64,000 bases of DNA from Emydura subglobosa (lineage: Eukaryota; Chordata; Testudines; Chelidae): NCBI GenBank assembly GCA_007922225.1, contig ML679946.1, forward strand, positions 98,154,979-98,218,978, written 5' to 3'. Shown here piece by piece: positions 22,480 through 32,839 of the stretch (position 1 is the stretch's first letter; each line of letters starts with the position of its first letter). The notes under the pieces were generated by a model, which saw only the letters and a list, made by a program, of their open reading frames with translations, ran no database searches and had not been told where the DNA came from. The translations under genes and the position numbers were made by a program.

Positions 22480-23762
22480 AGAATGAATTTTGAAGCACTT
22501 GGAGGAGAGGAAGGTGATCAGGAAGAGCCAGCATGGATTCACTAAAGGCAAGTCATGCCTGACAAACCTCTGATTGCCTTCTCTGATGAGATGACTGGCT
22601 GTATGGATGTGGGGAAAGTGATGGAAGTGATATAACTTGACTTTAGCAAAGCTTCTGATACAGTCTCCCAAAGTATTCTTGCCAGCATATTAAAGAAGTA
22701 TGGGTTGGATGAATTAATAGAAAGCTGGCTAAATTGTCGGGCTCAATGGGTAGTGATCAACGGCTCAATGTCTAGTTGGCAGCTGTTATCAAGTGGAGTG
22801 CCCCCCGGGGTTGGTCCTGGGGCTGGTTTTGTTCAACATCTTCATTAATGATCTGGATGACTGGATAGATTGCGACCTCAGCAAGTTCATGGGTGACGCT
22901 AAACTGGGGGTAGGGGGCGTGGTAGATACGCTGGAGAGTAGGGATAGGATACAGAGTGACCTAGACAAATTGGAGGATTGGGCCAAAAGAAATCTGATGA
23001 GGTTCAACAAGGACAAGTGCAGAGTCCTGCACTTAGGATGGAAGAATCCCATGCACTGTTCCAGACTGGGGACTGACTGGCTAGTCAGCAGTTCTGCAGA
23101 AAGGGACCTGGAGGTTACAGTGGAAAAGATGATGGATGTGAGTCAACAGTGTGCCTTTCTTGCCAAGAAGGCTAACAGCATATTGGGCTGCATTAGTAGA
23201 AGCATTGCCAGCAGATAGAAGGATGTGATTATTCCCCTCTGTTTGGCATTGGTGAGGCCACATCTGGTGTTTTCTGTCTAGTTTTGGGCCGCCCCACTAC
23301 TGGAAGGATGTGGACAAATTGGAAAGAGTCCAGTGAAGAGGAACAAAAATGATTAGGGGGCAGCATTCCTCTACGGAGAGACTGAGGGAACTGGGCTTAT
23401 TAAGTCTGCAGAAGAAAAGAGATAGGGGAGATTTGATAGCAGCCTTCAGCTACCGAAAGGGGGGCTCCAAAGAGGATGGAGCGAGGTTGTTCTCCGTGGT
23501 GATAGATGAGAGAACAAGGAGCAGTGGTGTGAAGTTGCAGTGGGGGAGGTCTAGGTTGGATATTAGGAACAACCTTTTCACTAGGAGGGTGGTGAAGCAC
23601 TGGAATGGGTTACCTCCATTCTCAGAGGTTTCTAAAAGCCTGGCTTGACAAAATCCTGGCTTTGATGATTTAGTCAGGGTTGGTTCTGCTTTGAGCAAGG
23701 GGTTGGACTAGATGACCTCCTGAAGTCCCTTCTAACCTTAATCTTATATGATTGTATGATTT
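22480..23762 (+). mobile_element. CR1 LINE, RT domain to 3' end, with damaged catalytic box
   Basis: Starts in the RT fingers ('aattttgaagcacttggagg') and continues through 'agccagcatggattcacta' and 'gcaagtcatgcctgaca'. The frame at 22793-23218 includes LFNIFINDLDDWIDCDLSKF, but the FADD box reads FMGD (22886-22897), so the first catalytic Asp is lost. Next come LDKLEDWAKRNLMRFNKDKC and SSAERDLEVTV, and a stop after SRSIASR. A further frame at 23349-23648 covers LRELGLLSLQKKRDRGDL to HWNGLP. The tail ends 'ttggactagatgacctcctg' with 'tatgattgtatgattta'. It is about 1.28 kb, the same subfamily as 19975-20885 but more decayed. Confidence 0.97.
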
Positions 23763-23777
23763 ACGGTGGCTGTAGAG

Positions 23778-24093
23778 CAGTGTTTCTCAATTAAATTTGG
23801 CCACGGAACCCTTTTGAACTCGATAAATAATTGCAGAACCCCCCCAAACTCTTAACAGTATTTTTACATATGGGGCCAAAAAAAATGTTGAAATAAGCAA
23901 ATTATATACAAACAACTAGGTCAGCGTTTCTCAATTAAATTTCCCCACAGAACCCTTTAGGCTCCGCGGGGAAATTACACTCATACTCGATACCCTCCGC
24001 CGAAAAACCTAGGACATCTTCCCTTTTTTGGCGGCGCGGAGAACAGCTGCTCTCGGCGGTGCGATGTCATTTTCTCGCGGAACCCTAACACTG
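23778..24093. mobile_element. Nested hAT-like MITE pair, CpG-rich
   Basis: 'cagtgtttctcaattaaatt' at 23778 and 'cagcgtttctcaattaaatt' at 23922 are two copies of a left end of hAT type (CAG-G-TTCTCAA). The right end '...ccctaacactg' closes at 24093. Inside, 'ggctccgcggggaaatt' (about 23949-23975) pairs with 'ttttctcgcggaaccc' (24071-24085), making a foldback. The centre 'tttttggcggcgcggag' is strikingly CpG-rich for this window. I could not find an 8-bp target duplication, so the ends may be damaged or nested. Confidence 0.6.
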
Positions 24094-24324
24094 CTCCTGC
24101 AATGTTCTCATTAATCCCAGCTCACGTTCCCCTGTGCTTCCTGTCTCACTTCTCACTTTTTCCTGGTGCTTACAGAGGCAACATTCTGAATCTGCACTGA
24201 ATGAGGCATCAGATTCAAGAACCTGTTGTGTGTGCTTTGGTCTACTTGCTAGCAAAGCTTTCTCTTGCTCCAGAGTGCCCTGAGTGCTCCTAGCCTGATT
24301 CACTAAACAATCAAACATTCCTCA

Positions 24325-24396
24325 GCCGGATCCTCAACTGGTGTATTGAAATCAATGCAGCTATGGCGGTTTACACTAGCTGATAATCTGATCCCA
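24325..24396. repeat. Palindromic element, 'ggatcctcag' family, copy 1
   Basis: Left arm 'gccggatcctcaactggtgt', right arm 'acactagctgataatctgat'; they are imperfect reverse complements around 'atcaatgcagctatgg'. Other copies lie at 38577 and 40244, and a half copy at 30539. Confidence 0.7.
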
Positions 24397-24919
24397 TGTA
24401 TTTCTTCGCTGAACTCAAAACCTTGGGGATTTTTCAGAGCTGCATGAAATTTGCTGGGTTTGGGTTTGCTTGGGTTTAAGTAGCTATTTTTGATTGCCTA
24501 TTGTGGTTTGTGTGATTTCACACCCATCATTAGGCTTATTTATTTTAAACCCAATAGATCAAATTCAGATTTTTGTGTAAGTTTGTGCAACTCCATTTGA
24601 AGCCCTGTAGCCAGAATTCTTTACAATCATGCAGTGAAACATATTTCAAGACAAAACAAAAATTGTTTTGGGTGGAAATAGTTTATAGAAGTTAGATCAT
24701 CCAATCAGGAAACAAAGAGTGCCATGTGACTTGGTTGACCAATCACAGAAGGATAATGATGAATTGCAACAATCCATAGGCTGAAATTTGTTCAGACAAA
24801 ACATTTTTTAAATAGCAAACAAATTCATATCTTGCTTATGGTCAATTTCTGACCAGAGAAAATGTTTGAACTCACTGAATGAACTGTTCATTGCAAACCA
24901 CACGCCAGCTCAAGCATTG
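24397..24919. other. Unassigned AT-rich DNA
   Basis: No repeat, RNA gene or plausible exon recognised. Confidence 0.6.
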
Positions 24920-25050
24920 TCTCTGGTGCTGATTTGCTATGTGACCTTGGACAAGCTGCTTAGCTGCTTTCTGCCTCAGCTTCCCCATTTGTAAAATGAA
25001 AGAAAATACTTGTGTCTCAAGAGGTTGTTAGGCTTTATTAGTCAATGCCT
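24920..25050 (+). mobile_element. MIR-type SINE
   Basis: 'gatttgctatgtgaccttgg' then 'acaagctgcttagctgc', 'ctgcctcagcttccccattt' and 'gtaaaatgaaag' give the MIR-type core in order. The tRNA-like head is lost. Confidence 0.75.
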
Positions 25051-25489
25051 CAGATTCTCCTACAGTCCTTTTGTGCCCCTCAGATTGCACAAAGGGGCTG
25101 TGATCTAGCTGCCAATAGCCAACAGAGAATTCCTCTGTGGAAGGAGAACTCTTCATTGGCACAAGCATGCTGCAGATGAATCCTGTAGTTTACAGACCTT
25201 GATTTCCTCTCTCCCCACTCCCCCCTCTCCTACCACACTAAACATAAGAACATAATGGAGGAGTATTGGGGACATTCTGCCATATTGTCTATCAGTCTCA
25301 AACAGTCATCTCAGAGTCTTCTCCAACATGGCCCCTATGTAGAATTTCACATGCCTCAGCTCCTCGACAAGGTCCATAGCTTTTCCACCTTTAAAGTCCT
25401 TGTGAAAGCACCTGCAGACACACTTCTTCTAGAGTGAATCCAATCCCTTTTATTGTCACAGTCCCTGACCTCTGTCTGGCTATCCATCC
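25051..25489. other. Unassigned DNA
   Basis: No repeat or plausible exon. Contains a short 'aacataagaacataat' at about 25240, which resembles the extreme end of some CR1 tails but is too short to call. Confidence 0.55.
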
Positions 25490-25592
25490 ATCCTTAGTTT
25501 ATGAGCTCTTCGGGGATGGGACCATCCCCGCTTGCATATCTAGAAAGTGCCTACACATCACAGGTGCTCCCTCAAACAAACAAACAAACATC
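25490..25592 (+). mobile_element. MIR/L2-tail-type SINE, 3' end
   Basis: 'gagctcttcggggatgggac' followed by 'agtgcctacacatcacagg' is a diverged 3' tail of the sauropsid SINE. It ends in a (CAAA)n run at 25573-25590. Confidence 0.6.
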
Positions 25593-25999
25593 AATGCAAG
25601 GTAGTGCTTTGGTAGCCTTATAAACACATGTATTAATATCTCGTAGCTATGGCAATAAGGGATGAAAAAGTGTACAAAGGCCAAATTATGGGAGTAATAA
25701 TTCAGCATGGAGGTCTAGAAGTAATTTTATTAGAAAAGGATTAGGTATCATAGGCCAGGCAGAAGAGATGAGTCTCAAGATGGGATTTGGAGACAATCAG
25801 AGAGTCAATTAGGCACAGAAAGGCAGGGTGTTTAATTATAATGACACCATTTTATGGAATGTAATGGTTTTCATTTACGCCTATTATAACAAAACTAGGG
25901 AGAATTAAGATACTGGGATTAGAAAAGGGCCATGGTGATGCTTCAGATCAGACCCATTGCAGTAAATTAACAGCAGCATCTGGTCTTTTTTAATGCATT
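25593..25999. other. Unassigned DNA
   Basis: No repeat or gene recognised. Confidence 0.6.
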
Positions 26000-26996
26000 C
26001 AGTGTATAAGAGGGTAAGTTTCTTCAGATTGTGCCGTTATAGCAGGGATAATGGTGACACAAGAGAGAACATACAGGGGAAATCAAATCAGTATCTTAGA
26101 TATCTATATACTAATGCAAGAAGTATGGGGAATGAGCAGGTAGAACTTGAAATGCTAGGTAATAAACACAACTATGACTTAGTTGGCATCATAGAGACTT
26201 GGTGGGAAAATAAGCATGACTGGCATATTGGCATAGAAGGGTACAAATAGGAAGGAACTGATTGAGAATTTGAAAGTGGAAGACAGCTTGGGTGAAAACG
26301 ATCATGAAATGGTAGAGTTCATGATTCTAAGGAATGGTAGGAGGGAAAACAGTACAATAAACATAATGGATTTCAAGAAGACAGACTTTAACAAACTTGG
26401 AGAATTGGTAGGTAAGATCCCATGGAAAGCAAGTCTAAGGAGAAAAACAGTTCAAGAGACTTGGCAGTTTTTCAGAGACATTATTAAGAGCAAAAGAGCA
26501 AACTATCTCACTGAGTAGGAAAGTAGGAAGAATGGCAAGTGACCACCTTGGCTTAATCAGGAGATCATCAATGATCTGAAACTCAAAAAAGAGTCCTACA
26601 AATAGTAGAAACTATGTCAAATTACAAAGGATGAATATAAACAAATAATATGGGGACAAAATTAGAAAGGCCAAAGCACAAAACAAGATTAAACAAGCTA
26701 GAGAAATAAAAGGTAACTAGAAAACATTCTACAAATACATCAGAAGCAAGAGAAAGACCAAGGATAGGGTACGCCCGTTAGTCAATGAGGAAGGAAAAAC
26801 ATTAACGGAAAATGTGGAAATGGCAAAAGTGCTAACCAACTTTTTTGTTTCAGTTTTCACCAAAAAGGTTTGTAGCGATTGGACATCTAACACAATGAAT
26901 GTCAGTGAAAATGAGATAGAATATGAGGCTAAAATAGAGAAAGAACAAGTTAAAAATTATGTAGACAAGTTAGATGTCTTCATGTCACCAGGGTCA
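26000..26996 (+). mobile_element. CR1 LINE, 5' part only (endonuclease to RT entry)
   Basis: The frame at 25993-26250 shows the ORF2 endonuclease start: YLYTNARSMGNEQVELEML, then DLVGIIETWWENKHDW. It jumps at about 26245 to [10 protein letters not shown] (endonuclease C-terminal part, frame at 26270-26518), then [18 protein letters not shown]. Later blocks match the linker ('acaaatacatcagaagcaag', 'aatgtggaaatggcaaaag') and the frame at 26814 begins MEMAKVLTNFFVSVFT. It stops after DKLDVFMSPG, just before the RT. The RT and 3' tail are absent, the reverse of the usual CR1 truncation. Confidence 0.9.
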
Positions 26997-27949
26997 TTGA
27001 AGACAGAACCATGTGTTGTGTACGGTGGCAAGAAGGTAGGTGGAGGTGAGCTGGGATCAGAGTATCCAATGCTATACAATTCTTCCTGGGCTGCCTCTCC
27101 CAGTGGAAGGGGTACTTTGGGCCATTGCAGGCTTGAGTCTGTAGCAGCCATAGAAGAATGCCTGTCTGGTCCCATAGCTTGTAGAAGAGGGCTGAGAATC
27201 CTTCCTGGTTCCTCACCCTGAATTTCTCCCGAGTATAGAATAGTATCTGGCTTGTGTGTGAAATGGGAGGATTTGACTCTTAATGAAGGCAGATAGATAG
27301 ATCATTTGCAAGATCTTCACAGTGGAATCAAACATGCCATCCTCTAGCAGCTGGTGTGTAAGGAAATGATGAGGACAGGAGGAGCTGGGAAGGGAAAAAC
27401 ATACACAGAAAGCCCTGGAGGAGTCTTACAGCTGTAACAGGAGAATGCCCAGGGTTATTTCCTTCCAGGACTACTTTGAGACCTGAGCTAATCCTCATTT
27501 GTAACAGAAGAAACAACCTGTTTGCTCACAATAGGGAGAACAGGGAGCTGGCCACTGCTGCTGGAAGGGCTAGTGGCCCAAGAAGAGGATGTTTGGGTGA
27601 AGCAAGCAGGAGGACACAGTGGGACAGCTGCGCTGAAGGAGCACTGGTTAGACATATCCAGTTATGCAACCAGAGCTCCTCTTCAACCTGCTTTCCTCAT
27701 CCACTGGTGGTGGGGGAGGAGGATGAGCACCGAGCAAACCTCATAGCTTGGTTCTGAGTCTGCAAGCAGCAGTACCTTTTCCCCATCTACCTGACACTCA
27801 AGGACAGTGTACAGGCTGCGCTCTCTCTTTGCCTCTCTCCTACCTACGCCCCAGAGCAAGTCACAAACCGGAGGAAGATAGGCTGCGACACTGGGCCAGA
27901 AAGGGTTGAGAACAAGCAGGTGGAAATAACCCAAACTCAACCTTTAAGG
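26997..27949. other. Unassigned DNA next to the CR1 break
   Basis: Starts exactly where the CR1 pattern ends. I recognise no family. 'cagagcaagtcacaaaccgg' and 'aggaagatag' at about 27850-27880 resemble the left arm of the large foldback family (compare about 44130-44160), so copy B may begin here. Overlapping frames on both strands are not protein-like. Confidence 0.45.
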
Positions 27950-29015
27950 ACATGTTAAGAAAGTACTGAAGTGGTCATTAGAGCCATTCCTTGTAGATAG
28001 TTAGCCAAGCCACATTAAGAAAACCCAAGGGTCTGAAATGCAAGTCTGTTGTTAGAAATCATTTGATGTTGTTTACCTGTATCTCGTTAGAGGTTAACAA
28101 TGTAGATAAACTGCTTTCCTGTCTATTACTCTTCTTCTCTAGACTCAGGGATCAAAATGGAATATTAACATTGAGATGAACCTGGGGTGTAATAATATCA
28201 TTGTTTGTATTTCTCTTTGAGGTTTAAGTAAGCTGTTTAACTGTATTAACTCTTTAATGAATAATTACTGATGTGTACCTAGGAAATAGAGTGGTTACTT
28301 CAAAGATTCAAGTGATTCTTCACTCAAGGAAATACTTGCTGACAAGAGACTGTCAACAGCCTGCAAGGGTCTATAAAAGACTCTAGAGTCCTGATCCTTT
28401 TTATATTACGACAGCTTAGATTTCATCGGGGGAATTTAAGTCGCAAGGTTAAGATCTCCAAGAATGCGCTAGACTACCCGATTAATTCTCCTGGGAGAAA
28501 TTGAACAGACTCTGTACAAGAACTATAATCTGTGAAACTGATCCTGAAAGAACTTGTGCAACACAATTTATTATCTCTACTTTGAAACTGACTTGTGGAC
28601 TTTGTTCTCATCTGTATGTACATGAACTTTTAACAAATTATTCTCTCTTTATTTTTTAAAAAACAAATACTGCTTTAGTTAATAAGTATGGGTTATAGGC
28701 ATGTATTTGTGTAAGATCTGAAATATTCATTGACCTGGTTGGTAATGTGTCCCCTCCTTTGGGATTGGTAGAACTTTTGTTTATATATGATAGACAAGAT
28801 TTTAAGTAATCCCTATCTTAGTTGACTTGGCTGTCTGGGTGGAAGCGAGAGGGCTGGATGGCTTAAGGGAACTGTGTTTTTGTCTGCTGAATTGCCAGTG
28901 AGGAGATCAAAAGCTGTTTGTTGCTGGTTGAGTGTATCTTATGGAAGAATAACCATCAGTACTGGGGGTTTGCCTGCCCCATTCTTTGCAGTTTTGCCCC
29001 AAATAAGCAATCTCC
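27950..29015 (+). mobile_element. LTR-like retroelement piece
   Basis: Word order typical of a turtle LTR or leader: 'gcctgcaagggtctataaaa' (TATA-like), 'gaaactgacttgtggac', 'acttttaacaaattattc', 'actgctttagttaat', 'tgacctggttggtaatgtg', 'cctcctttgggattggtaga', 'tgtctgggtggaagcgag', 'ctgctgaattgccagtgagg', and 'ctgccccattctttgcag'. No coding region. It appears to interrupt foldback copy B. Ends are approximate. Confidence 0.45.
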
Positions 29016-29029
29016 TAGAGGCCAATGTC

Positions 29030-29975
29030 ACACAGGCCTACATTGTGTGCAGGGATTGATCTGGTAGGTATTCTCAGAGGCTGCCTGACTCCACAAAAAG
29101 CAGCAGGGAGAGGGAGGACATCCCTTTTAACCCTTAGCCCGTTGGTTAGCACACACATGCAAGAGGTGGGAGACCACAGGCTTAAGGCTCCCTCTAGCTG
29201 ATGAGCAGACAGGCTTTGACCAAGGCTCTTTCATTTCTTAGGCTGGTGACCTAATCTATGATACTGGGATAGTATGATGGGAGGCTTCCTTAAGCGCTCT
29301 TGTTGAAGTTATTCAACTTTGATTGAATAATTCAATATTAATTGGGCCAGGGAAAGAGTTAGAATGACTGTCCTGCCTAGTGGTTAAAGCACTCACTTGT
29401 GCAGTAGTAGATCCCTGTTCACATCCCTTTTCCTCCTTAGGCAGAAGGAGGAGATGAACCAGGGGTCTCCCACATCCTGGGAATACCCTAACCACTGGAC
29501 TGTGTCCCCTTCCTCTGATCAGCCCTTGCACATGATTAGGCAGCTGAATGCCTATTTTACCCCAGGTTGTGAATCACAAGCAGAGACGGGAGCCTCCTGG
29601 AAACCTAAGTGTAGGCACTGACCTCAGAGAGGGGTGCGGGGCTTAGCACACACTCCTCTCATCAGCGTCTCCATTGGCTTCTTTAGGCAGCTCCCAACTT
29701 AGCACATTGGCTTTGGGCATCACATGCTGAGGTGTCTCATTATCCGGGTTCATTATGGGGCATAGGCGCCTTGCTCAGGCTTTGAGGATCACAGTGCTGT
29801 TCCTGAGGGGTAGCTGTGTTAGTCCGTATACAGCAAAAACAACGAGAGTTCTGTAACACGTTAAAGACTAACACATTTAATTTCAGCATGCATAAGGCAT
29901 AAGTGTTGTTCCTGTAACTTTCTAGGCTTCTAAAAGTTAAGCATCACAGAGCCCAAGTCCCTTTGTGTATCCTGG
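29030..29975. mobile_element. Large foldback family, copy B
   Basis: Shares with copy A (21780-22440): 'gatctggtaggtattctcag' and 'aggctgcc', two tRNA-box-like segments ('gttggttagcacac' and 'cctagtggttaaagcact' opposed by 'accctaaccactgg'), then 'cacactcctctcatcagcg', 'ggcttctaaaagttaagc' and 'ccctttgtgtatcc'. It is longer than copy A, with an apparent extra repeat unit at 29120-29360, and carries a SINE-like insertion at 29806-29901. Confidence 0.6.
29806..29901 (+). mobile_element. SINE-like insertion with 13-bp target duplication
   Basis: Opens 'aggggtagctgtgttagtcc', then 'acagcaaaaacaacgag', 'taaagactaacacattta' and 'gcatgcataagg', a reptile dispersed repeat. It is flanked by agtgctgttcctg (29793-29805) and agtgttgttcctg (29902-29914), a 13-bp duplication with one mismatch. 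Copy A of the host foldback family lacks this insert at the corresponding point. Confidence 0.75.
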
Positions 29976-32639
29976 CCTTTGTGAACCTTCACAAGAGCTA
30001 GGAACTATATGAGTATTCAGACACATATGCCATCATTAACTTGTTATTCCTTTCTCCCCCCAAAAGCAGAAGCCTCCATGTTAACCTACAGTTTGCTGTT
30101 TTGTATTTGCCTTAGTGTCCTCTAAAAAGCTTTCCCATCAGTGATTCAAAGGAGACATATTCCCTGCAACAAATCCTTCCATCGGGCTCTGATGGATCAC
30201 CTGCTTTAGCATCCGCATTTGAGTCAGAAAGAACCGTATACATCCTACAAGCAGCTGAGGTGAATGTGTTTGTCAGTGTGCTTGAGGCAAGCGGTGTTTT
30301 CATTATTTTCCAATCAACTCACAGGAGTAAAGCTCCCCTTGATTTAGTGAGAGCACCAATTTTATCACTCCCTCCTGAGGCAACTACCACAGAGACAGAG
30401 CAGAATCAAGTAATTGATTTCTGTATTTCAGCTCCACTCACCCTGTTCACTTAGGGTGAATTGACTTGATGATGCAGAGGTGAACTCATTGATCAGCAGC
30501 AATTAGCTCCCCTCTGATTTCCCAGTTGGGCACAAAGAACCAGATCCTCAGCCGGTGGAAATCAGCCTACTTCCATTGCCTTCATGACCTTGTGAACTTT
30601 CGGTTCATTAACTCTGCCTAGAGAAATACGGTCAAACCCTTATTAGCTGTAGTTTAATAAACATCCATTCCAGCCTACTCCAAACCAGTTGCCAACAAGC
30701 TATGAATTTTGCCAGGGATGCTTCTCCAAATCAACTGGTGGGGGTGGGGCTGTAAAAAGGTAACTAACTACTGGAGAGTCTGGTATGTGTCCTGGCGAGT
30801 TTTACATTTATTTTCGTCTTAGGAAGGCTGGTTAGATTACATTAGTTCTCATGCTGTTGTGTGGACAGTGTGGAGGCTACTGAATGTGTTACGCACCTCC
30901 ATGATGGTCTATCCTGAGCCAGATCTGGTGGGTTATAGGGTAGGATGCCGATGAGCAACAGGTGTCTGTTGACACTGTCCAGTCATTGTGTTTCAGGTAT
31001 TCCAGCTTGTCAGAGACTGGGATATGGGCTGTCATGTCTAGTGGTTAGAACAGGAATCAATTACCAGAAATAGGAGTCCAGGGTCAGAACCAGACTCAGA
31101 GGCCAGATAAGGATCAGAACCTAAATCAGAGTTTTGAATTTCTTTGAAATCTGGATCTTTGATTTTCTTGAGACTTGCCCATCACGAACACAGAAATGTA
31201 TCTGAAAGTGCAGCTCTACTATGAGAATTCATTGCCTTACTTGGTTAGGTGTCCATGCCCCAGGCGCAGATGAATACTTTGGGCCCAGTTCATCATTGCT
31301 TTATGGACCCTTTGTGGCAGTTGGCCTGATACGAAAGGGATGTAGGGCAGATATGAGCTCCTGCCCCTCTAGTGCAGAGAACCCTTGTCCCCGATTGTTT
31401 TCCAGGGCAAAGCAAAGGCATGCTATAGGAAGCAGAATACAGAGCAACAGAATGCAGAGTAAGTGCAACAGCCACCAGACCAGGGATTGAACCAGAGACT
31501 TCTAGAGCTAAAAGCCTGAACTACTGCTAACAATGAAAGGTGCGAGTCTCACTTCAGTCAGAGTTGAAGGTGCTCAGGATCTTGCTGGATTGGGTCCTAA
31601 CAGCCTTTGGTTCAAACACTCAACACAGAGTAGCTACGGCCTTAATAATTCAAGGCTCTATAAAAGTTGCTTCAGCAGAGAAAAAGCCTGCGCATCACTT
31701 AGTAGATTCTTCCACATCCCCGCCCCCGCAATAAAGGAGAGGAACAATCACCCAACGTAAAGAGCAAAGGATTTCTGATATGAACTGCTTAGCGCTGGGG
31801 CTGATTGACTCTCTCTGACACCTTAAAGCCTCCAGCATCAGGTAATGCCTTCCCTGAAGCCACCGCTGGGTCTGGTTGATAAGGGTACTTGAAATGCTGA
31901 AAGCTGTGATCTTGTTAAAATGGGTCAAAAGAAGCAATCTTTGTAACATTTCAATGGTTGACTTATTGCTAGTGAAGAGAGCAGTAAATGCCACTTACCA
32001 CTACATTTTCCACTTCATCCAGAGGTGCGGATAACCACTCTTCTGATACCTTTCCTCCAAGGACAGCTCAGCCGCATCAGGCAAAGGCAAGTAATTACAT
32101 ATTTAAAGGTACAGCTGCCTGATATAAATCCCATGCAAAGAAGGAGAAAAAGAAAGATAGAAAGAGAAGAGCTACACTGGTTTTCCTAAAGAAGTTGGAA
32201 ATTAGCTTATTTAATTAGTGATAACCAGTAAAGGTGGCCCATGAACTGGAATTGTTTGGTTAAAATTTAGCAAAGACTGGCATATCCAAACATGCACGTT
32301 TTTATTTCCTGTGTACTGCACCTTTAACTGTCTAGGAATGGTCTGCAGTTCTGTAGCAGGAAGGTGTCCTGTGTGCTGTACTCAGATGCAGCCTGTTGCA
32401 AAGGGGCCATGTGCACTGTGTCCTCTCCTGAGGCCTGTGCATTTGCTCTTCCCTGTTATCCATAATATAAAGTGAAAGCCAGTCAGGCTGGAAGAGCCAG
32501 ATTCATTCCTGCACTGGTGCAGAGACAGAGAGGATGCAGCTTCTGCCTTCCCTTCCTGGCTGCTTCCATAACCCCTCTAGGGCTTCACAGGGGTGTTGTA
32601 TTGAACAACTTAATTCTTTTTTATTTAAACATTACATTA
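29976..32639. other. Unassigned DNA with small repeat fragments
   Basis: A half copy of the 'ggatcctcag' palindrome lies at 30539-30592 ('agatcctcagccggtgg'). A tRNA-like SINE head lies at about 31035-31095 ('tgtctagtggttagaacagg', 'aggagtccagggtcag'). A palindrome-like fragment lies at 31548-31602 ('aaggtgctcaggatcttgc'). The rest is unrecognised. No convincing exon; frames up to 99 codons have no domain. Confidence 0.5.
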
Positions 32640-32762
32640 CTTAAATTGTAAACTCCAGGGGGGCTAGGACAGTCTTTATACAGCACCGAGCACAGTGGGG
32701 TCCTGGTCCATGACTGGGGCTCATAAGTGCTACCTCAACACAAATAATAAATAATAAGAACT
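32640..32762 (+). mobile_element. MIR/L2-tail-type SINE, 3' end
   Basis: 'ttgtaaactccaggggggc', 'taggacagtctttatacagc', 'accgagcacagtggggtcct' and 'ggtccatgactggggctc', ending in 'aataataaataataag'. This is a clear copy of the common sauropsid SINE tail. Confidence 0.75.
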
Positions 32763-32839
32763 TGCCTGACAGAAACCAAAACATGCCCATATAAAACAAT
32801 TCAATTTAAACTTCTATGATCTTTACACCAGCAAATCCC

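Noticed and set aside
29376..29500. Possible tRNA gene ('cctagtggttaaagcact' and 'gttcacatccc')
   Set aside because: No cloverleaf forms; the box-like words are repeated in the foldback family and are SINE-like remnants.
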